Positions 48,871 to 56,664 of a DNA stretch of 64,000 nt are shown piece after piece. The stretch comes from Comamonadaceae bacterium OH2545_COT-014 (GTDB lineage Bacteria > Pseudomonadota > Gammaproteobacteria > Burkholderiales > Burkholderiaceae_C), in the NCBI GenBank assembly GCA_003859965.1, contig RQYR01000015.1:1-64000 (forward strand), written 5' to 3'. The position numbers and the translations under genes were made by a program. Positions within the stretch are counted from its first letter, which is position 1; every line of letters starts with the position of its first letter. The notes beneath the pieces are model-generated. The model saw only the letters and a program-made list of their open reading frames with translations, was not told the DNA's origin and did not search any database.

Positions 48871-50208
48871 ATGTTGCCTACCGCCGCCCCCCCACCTCCT
48901 GCCAACTGCGACGTACTGGTCATTGGCGGCGGCCCTGCCGGCAGCACGGTAGCCGCCTTGCTGGCCCGCCAGGGCAGGCAGGTCGTCCTGCTGGACAAGG
49001 ACGCCCATCCGCGCTTTCATATTGGCGAATCGCTGCTGCCAGCCAACTTGACACTGTTCGAACGGCTGGGCGTGGCCGACGAGATCCGCGCCATCGGCAT
49101 GGACAAATGGGCGGCCGAATTCGTTTCGCCCTGGCACACGCACCGGCAGCAGTTCCTGTTTGCCGACGCCTGGGACAAGACCATGCCCATGGCCTACCAG
49201 GTGCGCCGTTCCGATTTCGACCTGACCCTGCTGCGCAACGCCGAGCGTTGCGGCGCACAGGTATCGCAGCAGTGCGAAGTCACTGCCGTCGCACTTGAAG
49301 GCGAAAGCAAAGACGAAGGCCCGCTGGTCACGGCCCGCCACGCTGACGGACGCACGCAGCAATGGCGCCCGCGCTTTCTCGTCGATGCTTCCGGGCGCGA
49401 CACCTTTCTGGCCAGCCGCCTGAAGATCAAGCACAAGAACCCGCGCCACAACAGCGTGGCCGTGTTCGGCCACTTCAGCGGCGCACGTCGCAACCCGGGG
49501 CGTGACGAGGGCAACATCACCATCTTCTGGTTCGATCACGGCTGGTTCTGGTTCATCCCCCTGCAAGACGGCATCACCAGCGTGGGCATGGTCACCTGGC
49601 CCTCCTTCATGAAAACGCGCGGCGAGCGCAGCCTGCACCAGTTTCTGTTGGATGGCATCGCGCTCGCCCCGGCCCTGGCCGAGCGCCTGCAAGGCGCGCA
49701 GTGCGTGCATGCGGTGGAGGCCACCGGCAACTTCTCCTACACCAGCGAACGCACCCATGGCCCCAACTACGTGCTGCTGGGCGACGCCTTCGCCTTCATC
49801 GACCCGGTGTTTTCCTCCGGCGTGATGCTGGCCATGCAAGGCGGCTTTGCCGCCGCCGAAGCCATTGACCGCTGGCTCGCCACCCCCGAGCCAGCCCGCC
49901 GCGCGGCGTTGCTGACCGAGCTGGACAAGACCCTGCGACACGGCCCGCGCGAATTTTCCTGGTTCATCTACCGCATGACCAACCCGGTCATGCGCGAGCT
50001 GTTCATGGGCCCGCGCAACACGCTGCGGGTGAAAGAGGCCTTGCTGTCGCTGCTGGCCGGCGACATTTACGGCAGCACGCCCATCTGGCCCCGGCTGACC
50101 GTTTTCAAGGCCATCTATTACCTCAGCTCGGCGCGCCACTTGCCAACGGCGCTGTCTGCCTGGCGCCGCCGCCAGCGCCAGCTGCGTGCGGCCTCCAGCG
50201 CCCCCTGA
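48871..50208 (+). CDS. FAD-dependent halogenase-like oxidoreductase
   Basis: 445-aa flavoprotein. The FAD loop is GGGPAGS (19-25). HIGESLLP, the candidate catalytic lysine at residue 79 (GMDKWAAEF), the halogenase signature W225-F-W-F-I-P230 and FIDPVFSSGVMLAM are as in flavin-dependent halogenases of the CmlS/PltA/PrnA superfamily. Many aryl-polyene clusters have such a gene; xanthomonadins, which are brominated aryl polyenes, give a precedent. It could instead be a non-halogenating monooxygenase. A 113-base gap before it leaves room for a separate promoter. Confidence 0.85.
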   Translation: MLPTAAPPPPANCDVLVIGGGPAGSTVAALLARQGRQVVLLDKDAHPRFHIGESLLPANLTLFERLGVADEIRAIGMDKWAAEFVSPWHTHRQQFLFADAWDKTMPMAYQVRRSDFDLTLLRNAERCGAQVSQQCEVTAVALEGESKDEGPLVTARHADGRTQQWRPRFLVDASGRDTFLASRLKIKHKNPRHNSVAVFGHFSGARRNPGRDEGNITIFWFDHGWFWFIPLQDGITSVGMVTWPSFMKTRGERSLHQFLLDGIALAPALAERLQGAQCVHAVEATGNFSYTSERTHGPNYVLLGDAFAFIDPVFSSGVMLAMQGGFAAAEAIDRWLATPEPARRAALLTELDKTLRHGPREFSWFIYRMTNPVMRELFMGPRNTLRVKEALLSLLAGDIYGSTPIWPRLTVFKAIYYLSSARHLPTALSAWRRRQRQLRAASSAP

Positions 50209-50224
50209 CCCGCCCCGCCCGCGA

Positions 50225-51016
50225 ATGATGCGCCCGCGCGCCCTGCTGCATCCCTTGCTGCAATGGCCGTGGCGCATCTATGAAATGGCGGCCATGGTCG
50301 TCGGCCTTGGCCTGCTGGCGCTCATCTGCCTGGCATGGACGCCGTTTGCGCTGCTGCTCAATCCGCTCCTGCCCGAGCGACATGCCCGCCGCACGGGGCG
50401 CGCGGCCATCCATGTCTGCTTTCGCCTTTACCTGACGCTGCTGCGCTGGCTGTGCTTCTGCCGCTTTGACCTGACTGCCCTGCAAGCCCTGGCGCGCGAG
50501 CCGGGGCCGCGCATCGTGGTGGCCAACCATCCTTCACTGCTGGACGCGGTATTGCTTGTGGCCTGCCTGCCCAACGCCGTGTGCGTGATGAAAGGCAGCC
50601 TGATGCGCAACCCCCTGCTGGGCGCGGGCGCGCGCATGGCCCGCTACATCGTCAACGACACGCCGCTCACCATGATCCGCCAGGCCATCCGCACACTGGC
50701 CGAGGGCGATGCCAGCCTCATCATCTTCCCCGAAGGCACCCGCACCGCCACGCCGCCCGTGGGGCCATGCGCCGCCACCGCCGGGCTGATCGCCGCCCGC
50801 AGCGGCGTTGCCGTGCAGGCCCTCATCATCGAGATGAGCACGCCCTACCTGGGCAAGCGCTGGCCGCTGTGGCGGCCGCCACGCCTGCCGCTCACCTGCC
50901 GCTTGCGGCTGGGCCGGCGCTTTGACCGCTTGCCCGCCCCGCAACGCTTCGGCGCAGACATTGAGGTGCACTTTCGCGACGAACTCTCGCGCCCCACGCC
51001 CTTTCCCCATGACTGA
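50225..51016 (+). CDS. PlsC-like 1-acylglycerol-3-phosphate acyltransferase
   Basis: 263-aa membrane-bound acyltransferase. The HX4D motif NHPSLLDAV (H102, D107) and the phosphate-binding FPEGTR (E170) are intact; two N-terminal hydrophobic helices anchor it. It belongs to the PlsC superfamily, but the acceptor need not be lysophosphatidate. It is the second acyltransferase of the cluster. Its frame is open into the end of the flavoenzyme gene; the ATG at 50225 is the simplest start. Confidence 0.88.
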   Translation: MMRPRALLHPLLQWPWRIYEMAAMVVGLGLLALICLAWTPFALLLNPLLPERHARRTGRAAIHVCFRLYLTLLRWLCFCRFDLTALQALAREPGPRIVVANHPSLLDAVLLVACLPNAVCVMKGSLMRNPLLGAGARMARYIVNDTPLTMIRQAIRTLAEGDASLIIFPEGTRTATPPVGPCAATAGLIAARSGVAVQALIIEMSTPYLGKRWPLWRPPRLPLTCRLRLGRRFDRLPAPQRFGADIEVHFRDELSRPTPFPHD

Positions 51017-51800
51017 CGCCCCGCGCAAGCCGCCCTCGGCCACCCATCTCGTTCTTATCCCCTGCTACAACCCTGGCGCCAAGGCGGCCGCCACCGTGCA
51101 GGCCGCGCGCGCAGCCTGGTCGCCTGTATGGGTGGTGGTCGACGGCAGCACCGATGGCAGCACCGACGTGCTGCGACAGCTGGCCCGGCAGGACCCGGAA
51201 CTCCGCCTCATCGTTTTGCCCAGCAACCAGGGCAAGGGCGCGGCCGTGCTCGCCGGTTTGCAGCAGGCCGCGCGCGAAGGCTTCACCCACGCCCTGACGC
51301 TGGACGCCGACGGCCAGCACCCCACGGAACTGATCGCGGAGTTCATGGCCGTTTCGCTGGCGCAGCCCGCCGCCATGGTGCTGGGCGCGCCCGTGTTCGG
51401 CCCCGAGGCGCCGCGCATACGTGTGTGGGGTCGCAAGATTTCCAATGGCTGGGCCAACCTGGAAACACTGGGCGCGGGCATTGGCGACTCGCTCTACGGC
51501 TTTCGCGTCTACCCCATCGCGCCGCTGATACGCGTGATGCAGGGGCAACGCTTCATGCGCCGCTTCGACTTCGACCCGGAAGCCGCCGTGCGCCTGGCCT
51601 GGGCCGGCGTGCCGGCCGTGAACCGGCCTGCGCCCGTGCGCTACTTCAGCGCGGAAGAAGGCGGCGTTTCACACTTCAAGTACCTGCGCGACAACCTCTT
51701 GCTAACCTGGATGCACCTGCGCCTGGTGGCCGGCTTTGTGCTGCGCCTGCCAACCCTGCTTTGGCGGCGCCTGAAAACACCCCGCCCGCCCCGGCCTTGA
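51009..51800 (+). CDS. Family 2 glycosyltransferase
   Basis: 263-aa GT-A glycosyltransferase. LVLIPCYNPG at the start, VVVDGSTDGSTD (D45 region) and the metal-binding DADGQHP (D99, D101) define family 2. The nearest look-alikes are dolichyl-phosphate-mannose-synthase-like or cluster-associated enzymes. The ATG overlaps the acyltransferase stop by eight bases. It has a C-terminal hydrophobic segment that may associate with the membrane. Last gene of the cluster. Confidence 0.9.
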   Translation: MTDAPRKPPSATHLVLIPCYNPGAKAAATVQAARAAWSPVWVVVDGSTDGSTDVLRQLARQDPELRLIVLPSNQGKGAAVLAGLQQAAREGFTHALTLDADGQHPTELIAEFMAVSLAQPAAMVLGAPVFGPEAPRIRVWGRKISNGWANLETLGAGIGDSLYGFRVYPIAPLIRVMQGQRFMRRFDFDPEAAVRLAWAGVPAVNRPAPVRYFSAEEGGVSHFKYLRDNLLLTWMHLRLVAGFVLRLPTLLWRRLKTPRPPRP

Positions 51801-51868
51801 CCGGCAAGGCAATCCGGATGAGCGTTCGGCGGACTAGACCCCGGGGCCGCCCCGGCGTGCCAGAGTCC

Positions 51869-52600
51869 TCAGCCCTCCGCCTGCACCCAGCGCACAAAGC
51901 TGCCAACCGGCTCGCGCGGCGTGAAGAACGCGTTGACAGGGGCGCTCTCGTCGGCCCAGCCCAGCGCCAGGGCGCACACCAGCATCTCCTCGGCCGTGGC
52001 GCCAATATGCGGCAGAACGATGCTGGCGTAGGTGTTCCAGGCCGCCTGCGGGCAGGTGTGCAAGCCACGGGCGCGGGCTGCCAGCATGATGTTTTGCACG
52101 AAGGCGCCGCAGTCCAACAAGCTGCCCTGCCCCATCACACGGTCCACCGTCACCATCAGCCCGACAGGCGCGCCAAAGAACTGAAAGTTGCGCTGGCGCT
52201 GCGCGTGCCGGGCGTCCGGGTCGTCCTTGCCGATGCCGAGCAGCGCGTACAGGCTCAGGCCGTTCTGGCGGCGGCGCGACAGGTAAGGCTCGACCCAGTG
52301 GCGCGGGTAATAGTCATAGTCCTCGCGGTAGCGCGTTTCCAGCTCGGGGTGTTCGCGCAGCTCGTCGTGCGCGGCGCAGACCTTCTTGGCCAGGCTGTCC
52401 TTGGCCGCGCCTTCCAGCACATACACCTTCCAGGGCTGGGCGTTGGCGCCCGACGGCGCACGGCTGGCCACGCGCAAGATGTTCTCCAGCATTTCGCGCG
52501 GCACGGGCGTGGGCAGGAAAGCGCGCACGGAAAAGCGGTTCTCGATGGCGGCATCCACGCTGGCCGGATCAGCGATTCTGGCGGTCAGTTGCTGCGACAT
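51869..52600 (-). CDS. Nitroreductase family protein
   Basis: 243-aa FMN-dependent NAD(P)H reductase. The FMN-binding stretches are NRFSVRAFLPTPVPREMLEN, ASRAPSGANAQPWKVYVL and the C-terminal GWADESAPVNAFFTPREPVG. Physiological substrate unknown (nitroaromatics, quinones or flavins by family). The ATG at 52600 is chosen; upstream residues are unrelated. It converges with the end of the lipid cluster, so it is probably not part of it. Confidence 0.92.
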   Translation of the reverse strand: MSQQLTARIADPASVDAAIENRFSVRAFLPTPVPREMLENILRVASRAPSGANAQPWKVYVLEGAAKDSLAKKVCAAHDELREHPELETRYREDYDYYPRHWVEPYLSRRRQNGLSLYALLGIGKDDPDARHAQRQRNFQFFGAPVGLMVTVDRVMGQGSLLDCGAFVQNIMLAARARGLHTCPQAAWNTYASIVLPHIGATAEEMLVCALALGWADESAPVNAFFTPREPVGSFVRWVQAEG

Positions 52601-52768
52601 GCGGGTCTCCAAAAACAGATCAAGAAAGCAGCGCAAGCTGTTCATTCTGCCAGCCCGAAATGAGCGGCCATACGCTTTTTCACACGCCTGGTGCGGGCCT
52701 GCGCCACGCCAGGCCGCCTCCGCCAAGTACGTTCTCACATGAAAATGTTGCGGCGCAGCAAAAAAGGC

Positions 52769-52796
52769 TTGCAATCGCGCGCCAGCGCCTTAGAAT
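52769..52796 (+). promoter_or_regulatory. Sigma-70 type promoter of the phasin gene
   Basis: TTGCAA (52769-52774), 16-base spacer, TAGAAT (52791-52796). Transcription would begin near 52803, giving a leader of about 90 bases before the phasin ATG. The 52601-52894 gap has no other feature. Confidence 0.6.
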
Positions 52797-52894
52797 CCGC
52801 CTCATGCTGCACTGCAACAAAAAGCAGTGGTGTTCAGAGCAGCAGCCTGGCCCGGCCCCTGGCCCTCTTGCAACTTTTCCCAAGGACATTTGTC

Positions 52895-53452
52895 ATGCTG
52901 ACTCCCGAACAACTCATCGCCTCCCAGAAAGCCAACATGGAAACTCTGTACGGCCTGACCGCCAAGGCTTTTGAAGGGGTCGAGAAGCTGATCGACCTGA
53001 ACGTCACCGCCACCAAGGCCGCGTTGAACGAGTCCGCCTCGCACGCCCAGGCCATGCTGAGCGCCAAGGACGCACAAGAGCTGCTGGCCCTGCAAGCGAG
53101 CCTGTTCCAGCCGCTGGCTGAAAAAGCCGCCGCCTACAGCCGCCACCTGTACGACATTGCATCCGGCACGGGCGCCGAGTTCGGCAAGGCTTTCGAAGCC
53201 AAGGTGGCCGAGCAGCAAGCCCAGTTTGCCAACCTGGTGGACAACGCCGCCCGCAATGCGCCGGCTGGCTCCGAAACGGCCGTGGCCGTGATGAAGAGCG
53301 CCGTGGCCGCCGCCAACAACGCGTTCGAGTCGGTGCAAAAAGCCGTCAAGCAGGCCTCCGAAGTGGCTGAGGCCAACTTCAACGCCGTGACCACCAGCGC
53401 CACCAACGTGGCCAAGAATGCCTCCGCTGCCGCCAAGAAGAGCGGCCGCTGA
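52895..53452 (+). CDS. Phasin family protein (PhaP-like)
   Basis: 185-aa Ala-rich, all-helical protein that coats polyhydroxyalkanoate granules. It starts [20 protein letters not shown], continues [20 protein letters not shown] and ends with an Ala/Lys-rich tail, typical of burkholderial phasins (TIGR01841-like). AAGGACA precedes the ATG. It implies PHB granules in this organism. Monocistronic, with its own promoter and terminator. Confidence 0.95.
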   Translation: MLTPEQLIASQKANMETLYGLTAKAFEGVEKLIDLNVTATKAALNESASHAQAMLSAKDAQELLALQASLFQPLAEKAAAYSRHLYDIASGTGAEFGKAFEAKVAEQQAQFANLVDNAARNAPAGSETAVAVMKSAVAAANNAFESVQKAVKQASEVAEANFNAVTTSATNVAKNASAAAKKSGR

Positions 53453-53511
53453 TCCCCCGTTGTCTCCTCGGGTCCTTTCGACACCCTTGACAGGGTTCAG
53501 GGATCCCTTCC

Positions 53512-53541
53512 AGGGCTAGCCGCAAGGCTGGCCCTTTTTTT
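53512..53541 (+). terminator. Intrinsic terminator of the phasin gene
   Basis: AGGGCTAGCC, loop GCAA, GGCTGGCCCT (one G-T pair), followed by TTTTTTTA. Confidence 0.92.
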
Positions 53542-53556
53542 ATGCGTCAATGGCTT

Positions 53557-53622
53557 TCAATGAAAAATGCCATTCAGGCAATAACCACGCCGTTTGTTGC
53601 TATCTTTTTTGATAGCAATGCC
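53557..53622 (+). repeat. R1 dispersed repeat, copy 5
   Basis: TTCAATGAAAAATGCCATTC, then AGGCAATAACC, a variable middle and TGCTATCTTTTTTGATAGCA. Same layout as the copies at 12952, 15856, 35400 and 48715. It directly follows the phasin terminator. Confidence 0.6.
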
Positions 53623-53638
53623 TGTGCACGGCGTCAAA

Positions 53639-53813
53639 GCCTGTCCTCAAAACCGTCGTGAATAGCGATCGCCCCAGGACGGGGATGCGTGCAAGGCGCA
53701 AAACACAGCCCAAGCGCGAACAATGGCTCGTGTCATTGGCCAGATTTGCTTGCACCGCAAACCGCCTAACCCAAGGATGAGCATGACGCGAGGATTTTGC
53801 AGACAGGTTCTCA
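53639..53813. repeat. MITE-like element, copy F
   Basis: Left end CCTGTCCTCAAAACCGTCG; right end, read in reverse, GAGAACCTGTCTGCAAAATC. Its inner part (53730-53770, TCATTGGCCAGATTTGCTTG and on) aligns with 11420-11460 in copy B. The reverse-read right end begins with TGA, the stop codon of the DUF1854 gene. With the R1 copy it fills the 53453-53810 gap, which has no gene. Confidence 0.6.
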
Positions 53814-54281
53814 AAGAAAGCGGTCCAGCAGCTTGCGGCTGGCACGATCCATGTCTTGCGGGTTGCGTACCAGGTATTGCACGCCGTGTTCATCACAAAC
53901 GATGAGCAGCTGGTGGTTGAGCCGGCGAATGTCCTCCTCGCCCTTGAGCACGAAGCGGGTGGCGCCGCGGTCGGTGTCCACCTCCCAGGTGCAGGGGGTG
54001 ACGAAGCCGCTGACGGCTTTCAGGCGCTGGATGACGGGCATGAATTCGCGCTGCGCCAGCGCCTCGGCCACCAGGCCGCGTGCCGGTTCGGGCAGGGTGT
54101 CCAGGCGCTCGATCCAGGCGCGCTCGTGGCCATCCGCATCAACCAGGCTCACGCATTCGTCCGGGGCGTGGATGGGGAAAGCGCGCACGGCCACCACACC
54201 CACGTGAACATGGCCTTGCGCGTCCGTCAGCACCAGGCGGCCAAAGGCGTCGCGCTGCAAGTCAAAGGCCATGGTGTTCAT
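53811..54281 (-). CDS. Cyanophycin-associated DUF1854 protein
   Basis: 156-aa soluble protein of the DUF1854 family, which occurs next to cyanophycin synthetase genes. Recognisable parts are FDLQRDAFGRLVLTDAQGHV, RAFPIHAPDECVSLVDADGH and the C-terminal RRLNHQLLIVCDEHGVQYLV RNPQDMDRASRKLLDRFL. Molecular role unknown. Its ATG overlaps the ABC-transporter stop by four bases (ATGA), so it is coupled to it and presumably works with it. Confidence 0.88.
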   Translation of the reverse strand: MNTMAFDLQRDAFGRLVLTDAQGHVHVGVVAVRAFPIHAPDECVSLVDADGHERAWIERLDTLPEPARGLVAEALAQREFMPVIQRLKAVSGFVTPCTWEVDTDRGATRFVLKGEEDIRRLNHQLLIVCDEHGVQYLVRNPQDMDRASRKLLDRFL

Positions 54282-56548
54282 GCGCGTACCTCCTGCGGCT
54301 GGGGCGTTTCGGCACCGCCGGCGGCCGCGTCCGCCAGGCGGTCGCGCTCGGCCTGTTCCTGGCGGGCCTGGGCTTCATACAGGCGCCAGTAGGCGCCGCG
54401 CCGGGCCATCAGCTCGGCATGGCTGCCCTCCTCCACCTTGCTGCCTTTGTCCATGACCACCAGGCGGTCGGCCTTGCGCAGCGTGGACAGGCGGTGGGCA
54501 ATGGCAATGGTGGTGCGCCCGCGCACCAGGTTGTCGAGCGCTTTCTGGATTTCCTTCTCGGTCTCGGTATCGACCGACGAGGTGGCTTCATCAAGGATGA
54601 GGATGCGCGGGTCGATCAACAGCGCGCGCGCAATGCTGATGCGCTGGCGCTCCCCGCCCGACAGGCCCTGGCCGCGTTCGCCCACGAGCGAGTCATAGCC
54701 CTGGGGCAGCCGCAAGATGAATTCATGCGCATGGGCGGCGCGCGCAGCGGCAATGATTTCGGCGCGCGTGGCCCCGGGCTTGCCGTAGGCGATGTTCTCG
54801 GCGATGGTGCCGAAGAACAGGAAGGGCTCTTGCAGCACCAGGCCGATGTGGCGGCGCCAGTCGGCCACGCGCAGGTCGCGGATGTCAATGCCGTCCACGC
54901 AGATGCGCCCGCCCGTCACGTCATAGAAGCGGCAAATCAGGTTCACCAGCGTGCTCTTGCCCGAGCCGCTGTGCCCCACCAGGCCCACGAATTCGCCGGG
55001 GGTAATGTCCAGGTTCAGCCCACGCAAGATGCCACGGCTGCCGTAGCGGAAGCTGGCGTTTTCCACCGTGATGCGCCCTTGCACGGCCGGCAGCTGCACG
55101 GGGGTTGCCGGTTCGGGCACGCTGGAGCTGTGGTCAAGAATTTCAAAAATGCGCTTGGTGGCCGTGGCCGCCTTCTGCGTGACGGAAACGATGCGGCTCA
55201 TCGAATCCAGCCGCGCGTAAAAGCGCCCGATGTAGGCCAGAAAGGCTGTCAGCACGCCCACCGTGACCTCGTTCTGGCTGACCAGCCAGATGCCGAAGGC
55301 CCACACCACCAGCAGGCCCGCCTCGGTCAGCAGCGTGACGGTGGGGGCAAACAGCGACCAGAGCCGGTTCAGCCGGTCATTGACTTGCAGGTTCTGGCGG
55401 TTGGCATCCTGAAAGCGCCGCGCCTCGCGCTCTTCTTGCGCGAAGGCCTTGACCACGCGGATGCCGGGAATGGTGTCGGCCAGCACGTTGGTCACTTCGC
55501 TCCAGACACGGGAGATCTTTTCAAACCCGGTGCGCAGGCGGCCGCGCACCACGTGGATCATCCAGCCGATGAAGGGCAGCGGCACCAGTGTGACCAGCGC
55601 CAGCGTGGGGTTGATGGAGAACAGAATGACCGCCGTCATCAGGATCATCAGCACGTCGGTGGCGAAGTCCAGCAGGTGCAGCGAGAGAAAGAGGTTGATG
55701 CGGTCCGTCTCGCTGCCGATGCGCGCCATCAGGTCGCCCGTGCGGCGGCCGCCAAAGTATTCCAGCGACAGTTGCAGCAGGTGTTCGTAAGTGGTGGTGC
55801 GCAGGTCGGCGCCGATGCGTTCGGACACCAGCGCCAGCATCCACGTCTTGGCCCAGCCCAGCACCCACGCCAGCAGCGCCGAGCCCAGCAGGCCGCTCAA
55901 ATAGAACGCCACCAGGCCAGGGTCGATGGGCTGGCCGCTCTGGAACGGGATAAGCACCTTGTCCATCAGCGGAATGGTCAGGTACGGCGGCACCAGCGTG
56001 GCGGCCGTGGCCGCCACCATGAGCAAAAAAGCCCCCAGCAGCTGCCAGCGGTAGGGGCGCGCAAAGCGCCACAGGCGCAGCAGGGTCCAGGTGCTGGGGG
56101 GCTGGTCGGCCACGGCGGCATCGGCTGGCGGGTCGTCCGTTTCCGGCGCCGCCAGGGGCGTGCCGCCTTGCAGGGCCGCCCGGGCGGCTTCAAAGTGCGT
56201 CATCAGGCGCAGCGCCTGCGGCTGCCGGCCCAGCGTGTAGCGCCATGCTGCCAGCAAGCCTTGCGCATCGCGCAGCTCCAGCGTGCCCACGCCGGCGTGA
56301 TCGTGGTGCGCCAGCGTCAAATCACCGTGCAGATTCCACGATTTCCAGCCTGTTTCATCCGGAAACCAGGCCAGCAGCCGCTGGTTTGTAACGTGTAGCT
56401 GTCCTGGCGCAAAGTGCAGGCGGGCGTCCAGATCGATACTCAGGCTGGCCGTGACGCGCTCGTCAGCGCGCAGCGGCACGGCCTCTGGCGGGCTGGGCAA
56501 AGACGCCGGATCGCCAGCTTCTGAAACGTGAGATACGTGAAACGACAT
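54278..56548 (-). CDS. Cyanophycin-associated ABC exporter with N-terminal PH-like domain
   Basis: 756-aa half-transporter. Residues ~1-150 form a non-membrane domain (FAPGQLHVTNQRLLAW..., GRAM/PH-like in appearance) not found in ordinary exporters. Then come six membrane helices (WQLLGAFLLMVAATAATLVP on) and a nucleotide-binding domain with Walker A GHSGSGKST, signature LSGGERQRISIARAL, Walker B ILILDEATSSVD and the H-loop IAHRLSTL. It functions as a dimer. The substrate is unknown; linked to cyanophycin metabolism by its constant neighbourhood. Divergent from the two synthetase genes. Confidence 0.92.
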   Translation of the reverse strand: MSFHVSHVSEAGDPASLPSPPEAVPLRADERVTASLSIDLDARLHFAPGQLHVTNQRLLAWFPDETGWKSWNLHGDLTLAHHDHAGVGTLELRDAQGLLAAWRYTLGRQPQALRLMTHFEAARAALQGGTPLAAPETDDPPADAAVADQPPSTWTLLRLWRFARPYRWQLLGAFLLMVAATAATLVPPYLTIPLMDKVLIPFQSGQPIDPGLVAFYLSGLLGSALLAWVLGWAKTWMLALVSERIGADLRTTTYEHLLQLSLEYFGGRRTGDLMARIGSETDRINLFLSLHLLDFATDVLMILMTAVILFSINPTLALVTLVPLPFIGWMIHVVRGRLRTGFEKISRVWSEVTNVLADTIPGIRVVKAFAQEEREARRFQDANRQNLQVNDRLNRLWSLFAPTVTLLTEAGLLVVWAFGIWLVSQNEVTVGVLTAFLAYIGRFYARLDSMSRIVSVTQKAATATKRIFEILDHSSSVPEPATPVQLPAVQGRITVENASFRYGSRGILRGLNLDITPGEFVGLVGHSGSGKSTLVNLICRFYDVTGGRICVDGIDIRDLRVADWRRHIGLVLQEPFLFFGTIAENIAYGKPGATRAEIIAAARAAHAHEFILRLPQGYDSLVGERGQGLSGGERQRISIARALLIDPRILILDEATSSVDTETEKEIQKALDNLVRGRTTIAIAHRLSTLRKADRLVVMDKGSKVEEGSHAELMARRGAYWRLYEAQARQEQAERDRLADAAAGGAETPQPQEVRA

Positions 56549-56664
56549 AGGCCGCCTAGTGTGCCCCAGCCCGCCGTCCGCCCGCGGCAAAAGGCGCAAA
56601 CCTTCGTAAACACTTGACACCCGCAGCACGCTCCAAACAAGGCACACTCTGCGCCCTATCTCTC

